Assembly (NCBI GenBank): GCA_958349075.1
Contig: CATWBR010000171.1
Span: forward strand, 1-8,771
Direction of reading: 5' to 3'
From: an uncultured Clostridium sp.
GTDB lineage: Bacteria; Bacillota; Clostridia; Lachnospirales; Lachnospiraceae
Length of the DNA stretch: 8,771 nt
Shown here one piece after another: positions 1-6,860 of the stretch. The position numbers and the translations under genes were made by a program. A model generated the notes under the pieces. That model was not told where the DNA came from. It ran no database searches and was given only the letters and a program-made list of their open reading frames with translations. Each line of letters opens with the position of its first letter. The first letter of the stretch is position 1.

Positions 1-54
1 CATATATTTGATAGTTTATTCAAGTAATCTGACAAAAGAGAATATGGACGGAAT

Positions 55-2343
55 ATGGAACAAAAGAACAAAATAAAATCTTTCCTCACCAAACGCATCA
101 TATTTTTCAAAATACTAGGCCTCTTAACAGTACTGTCATTAATCACAGTACTTATTTTTGGCGTCTTCATCAATCAACTGGTGGTTAAAAACCAAAAGAA
201 AAACATAGATGACCTGAACCTCCACCAGCTTCAGCGGATCAGTTCCGATGTGGAACTGGTCTTTGATCTGCTTGCCCAGGGTATGACCCGCAGTATGTGG
301 TCCGATGATTTTATTGATCTCATGATTACGCCCAACCAGCACAATGCGGATATGACATTCCGGGCAATAAAGGTTCTTCAGGATCAGGTGGAGGAGAATG
401 AACTTGTGCGAAAGTCCTATCTGTACCTCCCGTATTCCGACGAAGTCTATGTTTATAACGGAACCTATATGGACTTAAAATATCTGGGCGATCGTGAACT
501 GATTTACCGGTATCTTGAGACGCGGGAAGAAAACCGTGATCCGGAAGCAACCAGCGAATGGAGAGTCCTGCTATACAACCGGCGCATCTTTCTTGCGACG
601 GATTTTTGTCTGCCCAATTTTGTCGGAGCCATGTTTTATGAGATCAACCGTGCGGAGCTGTACGATATTATCCAGGCGGAGAATGAGAAATTTGACACTA
701 CCATCTATGTCTATGACGGGGAGGACAATCTGCTTTTTGATTATATGGCGGCGGGTCCTCAGCCCGAGGATTTCTCCCGGCCGGAATTGTTCCTGACTGC
801 CGCCGGCAGCGGCGGAGAGGGCAGCTATTATATGTATACTTCGGAACTCCTGGGATGGAAATATCTGGTGCGCGTTAATCCCAGTGAAAGTTCGGTCTCT
901 TTTGCAGCTTTGATGAGTCTGCTGCTGCCGGGCCTGGCATTCTATGTGCTGGTCAGCCAGCTCTTTTCACTATATATTACAAAAAGTGTTTACAGTCCGA
1001 TCAACCGGCTGATCCATATCGCAACAAACCCCAAGAAACGGGAGGAGCGGACAGAGAAGGACAGGGATAAGGAGCGCAGATATCCGGATGAGGTGGATTT
1101 TCTGGAGCTGGCATTCCTGGATTCCCTGGATAAAAATGAACAGCATCGTGAGCTGATGGAAAATATCTCCGATGATATTCTGGAACAACTTCTGAGAAAT
1201 ATATTATCGGGAAAGAACTGGAGCCTCCAGTCCATTGCCCAGACACTTGAAGGAATCGGCAGGGAAGATTTTGCCCAGGGCTATTATATTGTTCTGGCGG
1301 CGGAACTTTCTTATGAAGAAAAAGAAGATTTGACTATGGTGGAGCAGGAGCTGTACCAGAGAAGCCTGCTGCGGCTGCTGTCACAAAAAGAATGCAAGGA
1401 ATTCTCCATGGAGGTTCTTCCGATGGAACTGAACCGGGTGGCGGCAGTGCTTTGCTTTGACAGGGAAACTTCTGTTTTTCAGATTCGTGAAGCCGCCCGC
1501 CGCCTGTCGGAAGAGATTTGTGAGGGAGTGGCGCCTCTGCCCTACCGGCTGAAAATCGGCAAGGGAAAGGTATACGGAGATCTTCCCTCGGTTCAGTTTT
1601 CTTATCACGAGGCGGTTGGGGACATCCAGTACCTGAAGTACATGGCGGATGCCTCGGAGGAAGAGGAGAAGTCCGCAGTATTTGAGAACCACTACTATGC
1701 GGAGCGGGCCCGCCACGGATATTCGCTGGCGGAAAGCGGCTGTCTGGCAGAGGCGGGGGATGAGTTTAATGCTATTTTGGATGAGATATTGGGAAGGGAA
1801 GAGGATTGGCAGAAATATTTTCAGAATCTGATCGACGATATGGTGGAAAAATTAATTTCCTGCCGGGTTACGCAGGAGGAAATGAAGCAGGCCGGGATAT
1901 CGGGCAGCCCTGAGGAGAACCAGCATCTCTCGGAGAACGGAGAACCGCGCGCCTTCATGCAGGAATTCTACCAAAAATCGCTTCCTCTGATTTGGGAGAG
2001 CAGCCGCAAGAGCCATAACCGGTATGTGGAGGAGACTAAGGAGTATATTGCTTCCCATTATGCGGAAGGAAAACTGACCCTGAATGAAATCAGCGAGGCG
2101 GTTGGTATTTCTCCTTCCTATTTAAGCGGTGTGTTTGCCGAAGGAATGGGAATCGGCCTGAATGCATATCTGAACGATTACCGCATCCGTCAGGCGAAAC
2201 GGTTTCTCGATGAAACCAATTTGAATATCTCCGAAATAGGATATAAATGCGGATTTAATTCCGCGCAGAGCTTTACCAGGGTGTTTAAAAAGAACACGGG
2301 GATGACTCCCAAGCAGTTCCGTGAATTTCCGCGTTCCGGCTGA
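55..2343 (+). CDS. Membrane-anchored AraC-family transcriptional regulator with extracellular sensor domain
   Basis: The 762-residue protein has two predicted membrane segments, at about residues 16-40 and 281-308. Between them lie about 240 residues, probably outside the cell, that look like the Cache-type sensor regions of this family; that fold is inferred, not shown. After the second segment comes a HAMP-like start (YSPINRLI, 313-320) and a charged K/R/E/D linker (327-345). A poorly conserved cytoplasmic middle follows. The C-terminal 100 residues form an AraC DNA-binding domain: the first helix-turn-helix is at about 675-695 (LTLNEISEAVGISPSYLSGVF), and the second, around 725-752, ends in the family signature GFNSAQSFTRVFKKNTGMTP. 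No receiver or kinase domain is seen, so it probably passes a signal directly from outside to DNA. The start is ATG with a weak GGACGGA site close upstream. The likely targets are the same-strand transporter genes that follow. Family assignment is firm; ligand and targets are inferred. Confidence 0.93.
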   Translation: MEQKNKIKSFLTKRIIFFKILGLLTVLSLITVLIFGVFINQLVVKNQKKNIDDLNLHQLQRISSDVELVFDLLAQGMTRSMWSDDFIDLMITPNQHNADMTFRAIKVLQDQVEENELVRKSYLYLPYSDEVYVYNGTYMDLKYLGDRELIYRYLETREENRDPEATSEWRVLLYNRRIFLATDFCLPNFVGAMFYEINRAELYDIIQAENEKFDTTIYVYDGEDNLLFDYMAAGPQPEDFSRPELFLTAAGSGGEGSYYMYTSELLGWKYLVRVNPSESSVSFAALMSLLLPGLAFYVLVSQLFSLYITKSVYSPINRLIHIATNPKKREERTEKDRDKERRYPDEVDFLELAFLDSLDKNEQHRELMENISDDILEQLLRNILSGKNWSLQSIAQTLEGIGREDFAQGYYIVLAAELSYEEKEDLTMVEQELYQRSLLRLLSQKECKEFSMEVLPMELNRVAAVLCFDRETSVFQIREAARRLSEEICEGVAPLPYRLKIGKGKVYGDLPSVQFSYHEAVGDIQYLKYMADASEEEEKSAVFENHYYAERARHGYSLAESGCLAEAGDEFNAILDEILGREEDWQKYFQNLIDDMVEKLISCRVTQEEMKQAGISGSPEENQHLSENGEPRAFMQEFYQKSLPLIWESSRKSHNRYVEETKEYIASHYAEGKLTLNEISEAVGISPSYLSGVFAEGMGIGLNAYLNDYRIRQAKRFLDETNLNISEIGYKCGFNSAQSFTRVFKKNTGMTPKQFREFPRSG

Positions 2344-2362
2344 TGATACGTCTCATAAGCAT

Positions 2363-2387
2363 GCCGTGCCGGTTAACCGGAAACGGC
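2363..2387. promoter_or_regulatory. Palindrome between regulator and first binding-protein gene
   Basis: CCGGTTAACCGG (2369-2380) is a perfect 12-base palindrome, flanked by GCCGT (2363-2367) and ACGGC (2383-2387), which are also inverted repeats of each other. In RNA this could fold into a small two-part hairpin. No T-run follows, so it is a poor intrinsic terminator. It could be an operator, or a hairpin that tunes read-through into the next gene. The function is not established; only the symmetry is seen. Confidence 0.4.
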
Positions 2388-2421
2388 TGTGATATGGTAT
2401 TAAAACAAGGAGGAACGGATT

Positions 2422-3525
2422 ATGACATGCGATTTATCACTGCTGCGGAGAACATCGCTCCTATTATTCCTACTTCCGCTTCTGGCATCTGTAAGTGTGC
2501 TGTCGGGCTGTTCAGGCAAGGCGGAGGAAAGCGCTGAAAGCGCTGCCGGGGCGGTGAGGGACCGTGAAACGGAAAGCAATGCAGAGGAGCAGACAAGGGT
2601 TTACCTGTCCATGGCAACGAACGGAGACTGGAGCGTTTCCTTTAAGGGCCAGGTGATGGAGAAAGAACTGGAAAATCTGGAACGGCGGACCGGGGAGACA
2701 ATGAAAATCAAGCTGTATGACAGGAGCCGCCTTGGAGACGACCTCCATCTTATTTCGGGAGTACAGACTGGTTCCATTGATATTGTGCAGTCCTCCCCCT
2801 CGATGCAGATTAATGCAGTTCCGGAGGCTGCGATGTTTGATATCCCCGGATTTTTCGGTTCTTTGGACGAGTGGAATGCCCTTTTTGAAAGTGATTACCG
2901 TCATGTAATGGAAGAGTATTATGAGGAGGCGGATCTGGTACTTCTCGATATATTTGCCTATGCTTACCGCAATCTGAGCAGCCGGGAGCCGGTGGTGACA
3001 ACGGCGGATCTTCAGGGAATACGTATCAGAACGCAGGAAAATAAATATCACGAGGCGTATTGGGACAGTCTGGGAGCAACGGCAATTCCCTACCGTTTTG
3101 CAGAATTGTATTTCTGCCTTCATGAGGGGATGGCGGACGCGCAGGAAAACCTGTTGGATGTGATGCTTGTGGATCATCTGTATGAGGTACAAAACTGCAT
3201 TACATTTACCCGGCACATGCCCATGGTAAGTGCAATTGCCGTGAACCGGGAGAAATATGAGAGTCTGACCTCAGAGCAGAAAGAGGAGCTTAAACAGTTT
3301 ACCAAAGGTTTAAAAGAGATTCTGATCCGGCAGATGCCGGAGGAGGAAATCCGGCAGACGGAAACGCTGCACAACGACTATGAAATGACCATGCTGGAAC
3401 CGTCTGAGGAACTGCAGGAGAGCATCAAGGCCGGCACGGCTGTGGTGTTAGAGCTTTTGAGAAGTGAGCTTGGAAATGAGAAGGTGGATACATTTTTGCA
3501 GGCCGCAGATAAAGTAAGAAAATAA
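2422..3525 (+). CDS. TRAP-type (DctP family) solute-binding lipoprotein, divergent copy, possible co-sensor
   Basis: The 367-residue protein begins with a lipoprotein signal peptide: positive residues at 9-10, a hydrophobic stretch, and lipobox LSGC with Cys30 as the lipidated residue. The TRAP binding-protein fold is recognised from GIRIRTQENKYHEAYWDSLGA (199-219), where Arg203 matches the conserved Arg that holds the ligand carboxylate in the family, and from AELYFCLHEGMADAQEN (227-243). Compared with the last gene of the cluster it departs from consensus (LHEG for LQQG, QENLLD for QENPYD). A strong AAGGAGGA site (2407-2414) lies 7 bases before the ATG. The gene is 78 bases behind the regulator and is separated from the permeases by a 375-base gap and another gene. 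This suggests either a second binding protein for the transporter or a ligand-presenting partner of the regulator. In Bacillus subtilis the TRAP-like protein DctB has such a co-sensor role with DctS. Family is firm, role inferred. Confidence 0.9.
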   Translation: MTCDLSLLRRTSLLLFLLPLLASVSVLSGCSGKAEESAESAAGAVRDRETESNAEEQTRVYLSMATNGDWSVSFKGQVMEKELENLERRTGETMKIKLYDRSRLGDDLHLISGVQTGSIDIVQSSPSMQINAVPEAAMFDIPGFFGSLDEWNALFESDYRHVMEEYYEEADLVLLDIFAYAYRNLSSREPVVTTADLQGIRIRTQENKYHEAYWDSLGATAIPYRFAELYFCLHEGMADAQENLLDVMLVDHLYEVQNCITFTRHMPMVSAIAVNREKYESLTSEQKEELKQFTKGLKEILIRQMPEEEIRQTETLHNDYEMTMLEPSEELQESIKAGTAVVLELLRSELGNEKVDTFLQAADKVRK

Positions 3526-3554
3526 ATGATTTATGATAGACAGTAAGACAGCAG

Positions 3555-3651
3555 AGGGTGCTGCACAAGTACAGTAAAACGTAATCAAATGCAGAAAGAA
3601 AAGATAAAAATCTGCATTCCGGTGCGAAAAACTGTATTTTTGCAGTACCCT
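3555..3651. repeat. 97-base imperfect palindrome, candidate miniature inverted-repeat element (or large hairpin terminator)
   Basis: The outer arms 3555-3575 (AGGGTGCTGCACAAGTACAGT) and 3631-3651 (ACTGTATTTTTGCAGTACCCT) are inverted repeats with 18 of 21 positions matching; two of the three mismatches would be G-U pairs in RNA. An A-rich internal loop follows, then CG/CG, then a perfect 8-base inner stem AATGCAGA (3588-3595) and TCTGCATT (3611-3618), closed by a 15-base A-rich loop. Terminal inverted repeats with no coding content are typical of MITEs. TTTATGAT occurs on both sides (3530-3537 and 3651-3658), but the left copy stands 17 bases outside the left arm, so it is not a clean target duplication. 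Alternatively it is a long-stem transcription terminator for the upstream genes. Confidence 0.55.
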
Positions 3652-3723
3652 TTATGATGTCAAAACACAGACTGAAGATACAATTTTTAAGATAAATAAA
3701 CAATTATTACGATTGCCCAAAAA

Positions 3724-3752
3724 TTAAGCAGAATGCGTAAAAACGGTATAGT
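3724..3752 (+). promoter_or_regulatory. Weak candidate sigma-A promoter for the transporter unit
   Basis: TATAGT (3747-3752) matches the -10 consensus at five of six positions. A poor -35 candidate, TTAAGC (3724-3729), stands 17 bases upstream. A weak -35 would suit an activator-dependent promoter such as one driven by the AraC-type regulator, but that is inference. Transcription from here would give a leader of about 140 bases before the gene at 3901. Confidence 0.3.
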
Positions 3753-3900
3753 ATTTTAGCTTGAAACCAGGCAGATGCGCGGATAAACTGGTGTCATCAG
3801 CAAGGCGGAAAAATAAAAACGGAACAAATGAGAACTGGAAAATGAAAACGTGAAAGGGGCTTCAGAAACCAAAAGTTCCTGAGGAAAAGGGGGATATGAG

Positions 3901-4926
3901 TTGAAAAAGAAAAATATGTTTTTAGGACTAACGCTGGCGCTGTGTACGGCGGTTCCTGTTTTATCCGGCTGCGCTGATTGGAATTCATCAAAGAAAGAAG
4001 CGCCGCAGGCTGAGACGGAAAAACAGGGGGAGGATTATTCCCTGTTTTTCAGTAAACCGATAGAGATTATCTGTCCATGGGCAGAGGGCGGCAGCGCAGA
4101 TGCGAATGCCAGGACGATTGGTCAGGTAGTAGGAGAGAAAACCGGTCAGACGGTTACTGTGCTTAACCGGACGGGCGGAGGCGGAGCAGTTGGTTTTGAA
4201 GAACAAATGAATGCGGAGCCGGATGGATATACACTGGGGATTATTACTGCGGAGCTGAATACGCTCCCTCCACAGGGAACGGTGGATTTTTCACAGGAAG
4301 ATTTCTATCCTCTTATCAGAATGAACACCCTTCCGGCCTGCGTGGCGGTGGCGGCCGATGCTCCCTATACAAGCCTGGAAGAACTTATCTCCTATGCAGC
4401 CGAACATCCGGGCAGTCTGAGAACGGGCAACGTGGGAGAGGGAAGTATCTGGCATATTTGTGCAGCCAAACTGGAACGGGAGGCCAATATATCGCTTAAA
4501 CACTTATCCTATGACGGAGCCTCTTTTGCGGCAGAGGCACTGGTAAATGGGGAACTGGATATGGTTACGCTTGAGACTTCCGTTATGAATGCATTTGCCG
4601 AAACAGGACAGGTGCGGATTCTGGCAGTGATGGCGGAGGAGAGGCTGAGTTCATTTCCCGGCTATCCTACCTGCAAAGAGCTGGGGTATCCGGTGGTGTC
4701 CGGGTCTTTCCAGGGTATTGTCTGCCCGGCGGAGGTTCCGCAGGAGACAAAGGACGCCCTGGAACGTCTGTTTACGGAGGCATACCAGTCTCAGGCATAC
4801 CAGACATTCTGCAACAGCTACGGCCTGGAAAAAAGTTTTCTGAATTCCGCGCAGTTTCGGACTTTTCTGGAGGAGGATTTAGAAAGTGTAACAAAGATAT
4901 TAAAGGAATTGGAACTAACGGATTGA
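3901..4926 (+). CDS. Tripartite tricarboxylate transporter-type (TctC/Bug family) solute-binding lipoprotein
   Basis: The 341-residue protein has a lipoprotein signal (KKKN start, hydrophobic core, lipobox LSGC with Cys24). Bug-family features are clear. IEIICPWAEGGSADANAR (54-71) is the first ligand loop, normally PxxxGGxxDxxAR. TVTVLNRTGGGGAVG (84-98) is the second, normally V.N.pGagG. PDGYTL (107-112) and VNGELDMVTLETS (215-227) also fit. Length is usual for the family. The start is TTG, preceded by GGAAAAGGGGG (3883-3893). The nearby ATG at 3896 is out of frame and meets a stop after two codons, so the TTG is preferred. Family members normally work with TctA/TctB permeases, neither of which is present; instead TRAP permeases follow 71 bases later. 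It may feed another permease elsewhere, act as a sensor, or be a scavenging protein. Assignment is firm; its partnership is open. Confidence 0.92.
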   Translation: MKKKNMFLGLTLALCTAVPVLSGCADWNSSKKEAPQAETEKQGEDYSLFFSKPIEIICPWAEGGSADANARTIGQVVGEKTGQTVTVLNRTGGGGAVGFEEQMNAEPDGYTLGIITAELNTLPPQGTVDFSQEDFYPLIRMNTLPACVAVAADAPYTSLEELISYAAEHPGSLRTGNVGEGSIWHICAAKLEREANISLKHLSYDGASFAAEALVNGELDMVTLETSVMNAFAETGQVRILAVMAEERLSSFPGYPTCKELGYPVVSGSFQGIVCPAEVPQETKDALERLFTEAYQSQAYQTFCNSYGLEKSFLNSAQFRTFLEEDLESVTKILKELELTD

Positions 4927-4935
4927 CAACTTAAA

Positions 4936-4961
4936 ACCGGCGGCAAAGGGCAGCCGCCGGT
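4936..4961. other. Perfect 9-bp intergenic hairpin between tctC-type gene and dctQ
   Basis: ACCGGCGGC (4936-4944) and GCCGCCGGT (4953-4961) form a perfect GC-rich stem with an 8-base loop. On the plus strand the stem is followed by AAAATGG, not a T-run, so full termination is unlikely. On the minus strand it would be followed by TTTTAAG. The likely role is to stabilise the 3' end of the binding-protein message or cause partial termination, giving more lipoprotein than permease. That arrangement is well known for binding-protein operons, but it is inferred here. Confidence 0.55.
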
Positions 4962-4978
4962 AAAATGGTAACAAATAA
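4961..4978 (+). repeat. AT-rich motif upstream of dctQ, copy 1
   Basis: TAAAATGGTAACAAATAA lies 19 bases before the dctQ start and overlaps the last base of the preceding hairpin. It matches 6818-6837 at 17 of 18 positions once a 2-base gap is allowed. The matching copy is at nearly the same distance from the start of the last gene in the cluster. It could be a translation enhancer, a regulator site or chance in AT-rich sequence. Confidence 0.35.
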
Positions 4979-4997
4979 GTGAAGAGGAGGTACTACT

Positions 4998-5504
4998 GTG
5001 AAACTGATAAGAAAGCTGGATCAGTCTTTGGAAGAATGGATTCTGGGCGCTCTGCTTATTGGAATGGCAGTGATTTTGCTGATACAGATTGTAATGCGTG
5101 CGGTTGTTGGAAATTCACTGACCTGGGCAGAGGAAGTAGCGCGTTATTTCTATGTTTGGTCTGTATTTTTGAGCTTGGGATGCACCATCAGGAACGGAAA
5201 TATTTTGAGGGTGGATTTGCTGCTTGAGTTATTGCCCAAACGGCTGCGCCAGATAATCGAGATTCTACTGGATTTAATTAATGTCGTGCTTTATGCGGGG
5301 CTGGCATACTTCTCTGTGTCGGTTATGCAGAAGGTGCAGATTAGCGGGCAGACATCACCGGCGCTGGAAATTCCCATGTACCTGGTATATGCCATTATTC
5401 CGATCGGCTTTGTGCTGGCAAGCCTTCGGAGCGTTCAAAAAATTTATTTTGATGCAACTGGAAAAAAGATCACCGTTCCGGCGGACCCGGCCGAAGCACA
5501 ATAG
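4998..5504 (+). CDS. dctQ: TRAP transporter small permease subunit (DctQ family)
   Basis: The 168-residue protein shows the four-helix pattern of DctQ, with membrane segments at about 15-37, 49-65, 85-108 and 126-146. The family signature is LTWAEEVARYFYVWSVFLSLG (41-61) followed by the polar IRNGNILRVDLL. DctQ pairs with DctM in the membrane and is needed for ion-driven uptake of solute delivered by a binding protein. The start is GTG at 4998 with GAGGAGG (4984-4990) at good spacing. An ATG at 4979 opens a different frame without family resemblance and was ignored. The stop codon shares its last base with the ribosome binding site of dctM, so the two are translationally linked. The gene symbol denotes the family; the substrate is not implied to be a C4-dicarboxylate. 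Confidence 0.95.
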   Translation: MKLIRKLDQSLEEWILGALLIGMAVILLIQIVMRAVVGNSLTWAEEVARYFYVWSVFLSLGCTIRNGNILRVDLLLELLPKRLRQIIEILLDLINVVLYAGLAYFSVSVMQKVQISGQTSPALEIPMYLVYAIIPIGFVLASLRSVQKIYFDATGKKITVPADPAEAQ

Positions 5505-5519
5505 AGGAGGACAATCATT

Positions 5520-6806
5520 ATGGCAGCTATGGTATTTCTTGTTTTTGCGGTATTTTTACTGCTGGGCTTACCGATTGTATCTTCCCTGGGGATATCAACA
5601 ATCTTCCCTACTATGATGGGAGCAAAGGGAGCTACTTCAATTGAGGCTCTGATCCGGGCAATCTTCGGCGGAGCCGATACGATTTCCATTTTAGCGGTGC
5701 CGTTATTTATTCTGGCCGGCGTTCTGATGGCAAGAGGCGGTATTTCTAAAAAACTGTTCGATGTATTTGCGTATTTCATAGGAAAAAAGACAGCAGGCAT
5801 GCCCTGTGCGGCGATCGCGACCTGTCTCTTTTACGGAGCTATTTCCGGTTCCGGTCCCGCCACGGCGGCGGCCGTTGGGGCAATGACGATACCTGTCCTG
5901 TGCAGTCTTGGCTATGATAAGGATTTTTCGGCCTGCATGATTGCTACGGCCGGAAGCCTGGGCGTGGTCATTCCGCCGTCGATACCCTTTGTCCTCTATG
6001 GACTGGCCACCGGAGCCTCGGTGGGAAATCTGTTTATTGCAGGTATTATTCCGGGAATTCTCGTAGGAGCCTGCCTGATGGGCTACGCCTACTTTTACTG
6101 CAAAAAGAATGGGGAGGATAAAGAGAAAATCCGAGCCAATTATGAGGAATTGAGGAAGAAGGGACTGGCGGCCCTGCTGAAGGACAGTTTCTGGGCTCTT
6201 CTGTCGCCGGTGATTATCCTGGGCGGTATCTACTCGGGTATCACGACACCTACCGAGGCGGCCTGTGTTTCGGTGTTCTATTCCCTCCTTGTCAGCCTGT
6301 TTGTTTACCGGACCATTCAGCTTAAGAACATCTGGAGCCTGGTTATATCAGCGGTACGGGGATATGCTCCCCTGTGTTTTATCCTGGCTATCGCCACAGC
6401 GTTCAGCCGCGTTTTAACCCTCCTTCGGGCGCCTCAGGAAATCTCTGCATTCCTGACATCCAGCTTTTCATCGTCGGCTCTTTTAATGCTGGCGCTGATT
6501 GTCCTGTTTTTCCTGCTTGGAATGGTTATGGATACGGGACCCGCAATTGTAATCATGGCGCCGATTCTGATGCCGACGCTGTTGTCTTACGGAATCAATC
6601 CGATTCACTTTGGCGTTGTTTTAGTGGTTTGTCTGGCAATAGGACTGGTAACCCCGCCCTTTGGCCTGAATCTCTTTGTCGTATCACCCATGGTGGACAC
6701 GCCGGTGATGACACTGGGAAAAAAGTCGATTCCGTTTATTGCGGTATTCTTTTTAGCCATTCTGCTGATTGCCTATATTCCGGCACTTAGTTTAATGTTC
6801 CTGTAG
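5520..6806 (+). CDS. dctM: TRAP transporter large permease subunit (DctM family)
   Basis: The 428-residue, very hydrophobic protein has the length and the repeated helix and re-entrant loop layout of the DctM family (ion transporter superfamily). Family motifs are seen in order: AVPLFILAGVLMARGGI (59-75), GAISGSGPATAAAVGAMTIP (106-125), IPPSIPFVLYGLATGASVGN (151-170), TPTEAA (243-248), MDTGPAIVIMAPILMP (337-352) and TPPFGLNLFV (378-387). The SGSGPAT and MDTGPA loops are the two related motifs that line the transport site in this superfamily. DctM carries the solute across the membrane, coupled to an ion gradient (Na+ in characterised members). The start is ATG with GAGGAGG (5504-5510) nine bases before it, 15 bases behind dctQ. 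The product is intact with no missing motif. Confidence 0.96.
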   Translation: MAAMVFLVFAVFLLLGLPIVSSLGISTIFPTMMGAKGATSIEALIRAIFGGADTISILAVPLFILAGVLMARGGISKKLFDVFAYFIGKKTAGMPCAAIATCLFYGAISGSGPATAAAVGAMTIPVLCSLGYDKDFSACMIATAGSLGVVIPPSIPFVLYGLATGASVGNLFIAGIIPGILVGACLMGYAYFYCKKNGEDKEKIRANYEELRKKGLAALLKDSFWALLSPVIILGGIYSGITTPTEAACVSVFYSLLVSLFVYRTIQLKNIWSLVISAVRGYAPLCFILAIATAFSRVLTLLRAPQEISAFLTSSFSSSALLMLALIVLFFLLGMVMDTGPAIVIMAPILMPTLLSYGINPIHFGVVLVVCLAIGLVTPPFGLNLFVVSPMVDTPVMTLGKKSIPFIAVFFLAILLIAYIPALSLMFL

Positions 6807-6817
6807 TGAGAAAGATA

Positions 6818-6847
6818 TAAAATGTGATAACAAATAAAACGTGATAA
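6818..6847 (+). repeat. AT-rich motif upstream of last dctP (copy 2) with internal direct repeat
   Basis: TAAAATGTGATAACAAATAA (6818-6837) resembles the motif before dctQ (4961-4978). Within the same stretch AAAATGTGATAA (6819-6830) and AAAACGTGATAA (6836-6847) form a direct repeat with 11 of 12 positions matching and 17-base spacing. It ends just before the AAAAAGGAG ribosome binding site. Direct repeats are the usual form of AraC-family sites, but the location inside an apparent operon also fits a translation-level role. The function is unknown. Confidence 0.35.
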
Positions 6848-6860
6848 AAAGGAGAAAATC

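Larger units (their letters stand above)
3526..3900. other. 375-base non-coding gap holding a palindromic element, candidate promoter and leader
   Basis: No convincing gene is present on either strand; the one minus-strand open frame (3425-3703) overlaps the coding end of the binding-protein gene and has no family resemblance. The gap is AT-rich. It contains, in order, an 8-base TTTATGAT (3530-3537), a 97-base near-palindrome (3555-3651), a second TTTATGAT (3651-3658), a weak candidate promoter (3724-3752) and about 140 bases of leader before the next gene. The leader ends in a GAGGAAAAGGGGG ribosome binding site. The gap probably separates the regulator/lipoprotein unit from the transporter unit. 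Confidence 0.7.

Noticed and set aside
1..54. Promoter of the regulator gene
   Set aside because: TTGATA (8-13) has no -10 box at proper spacing, and TATATT (3-8) would need a -35 outside the window. Nothing can be supported.
2512..3216. 234-codon open frame on the minus strand inside the first dctP-type gene
   Set aside because: It lies entirely within a gene with clear family motifs, has no recognisable domain, and is a shadow frame.
3842..3855. Possible CcpA (cre) site TGAAAACGTGAAAG in the leader of the tctC-type gene
   Set aside because: It misses the required T and the terminal CA of the consensus, and lacks the expected symmetry.
3753..3900. Known riboswitch class in the leader of the tctC-type gene
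   Set aside because: No conserved core of a riboswitch class I can recognise was found; only short possible stems are present.
3896..3904. ATG at 3896 as a start for the tctC-type gene
   Set aside because: It is out of frame with the gene and reads ATG-AGT-TGA, stopping at once. The TTG at 3901 keeps the lipoprotein signal and has a suitable ribosome binding site.
6823..6847. Crp-like TGTGA half-sites before the last dctP
   Set aside because: Only direct half-sites occur (TGTGATAA, CGTGATAA), with no inverted TCACA partner at the needed spacing.
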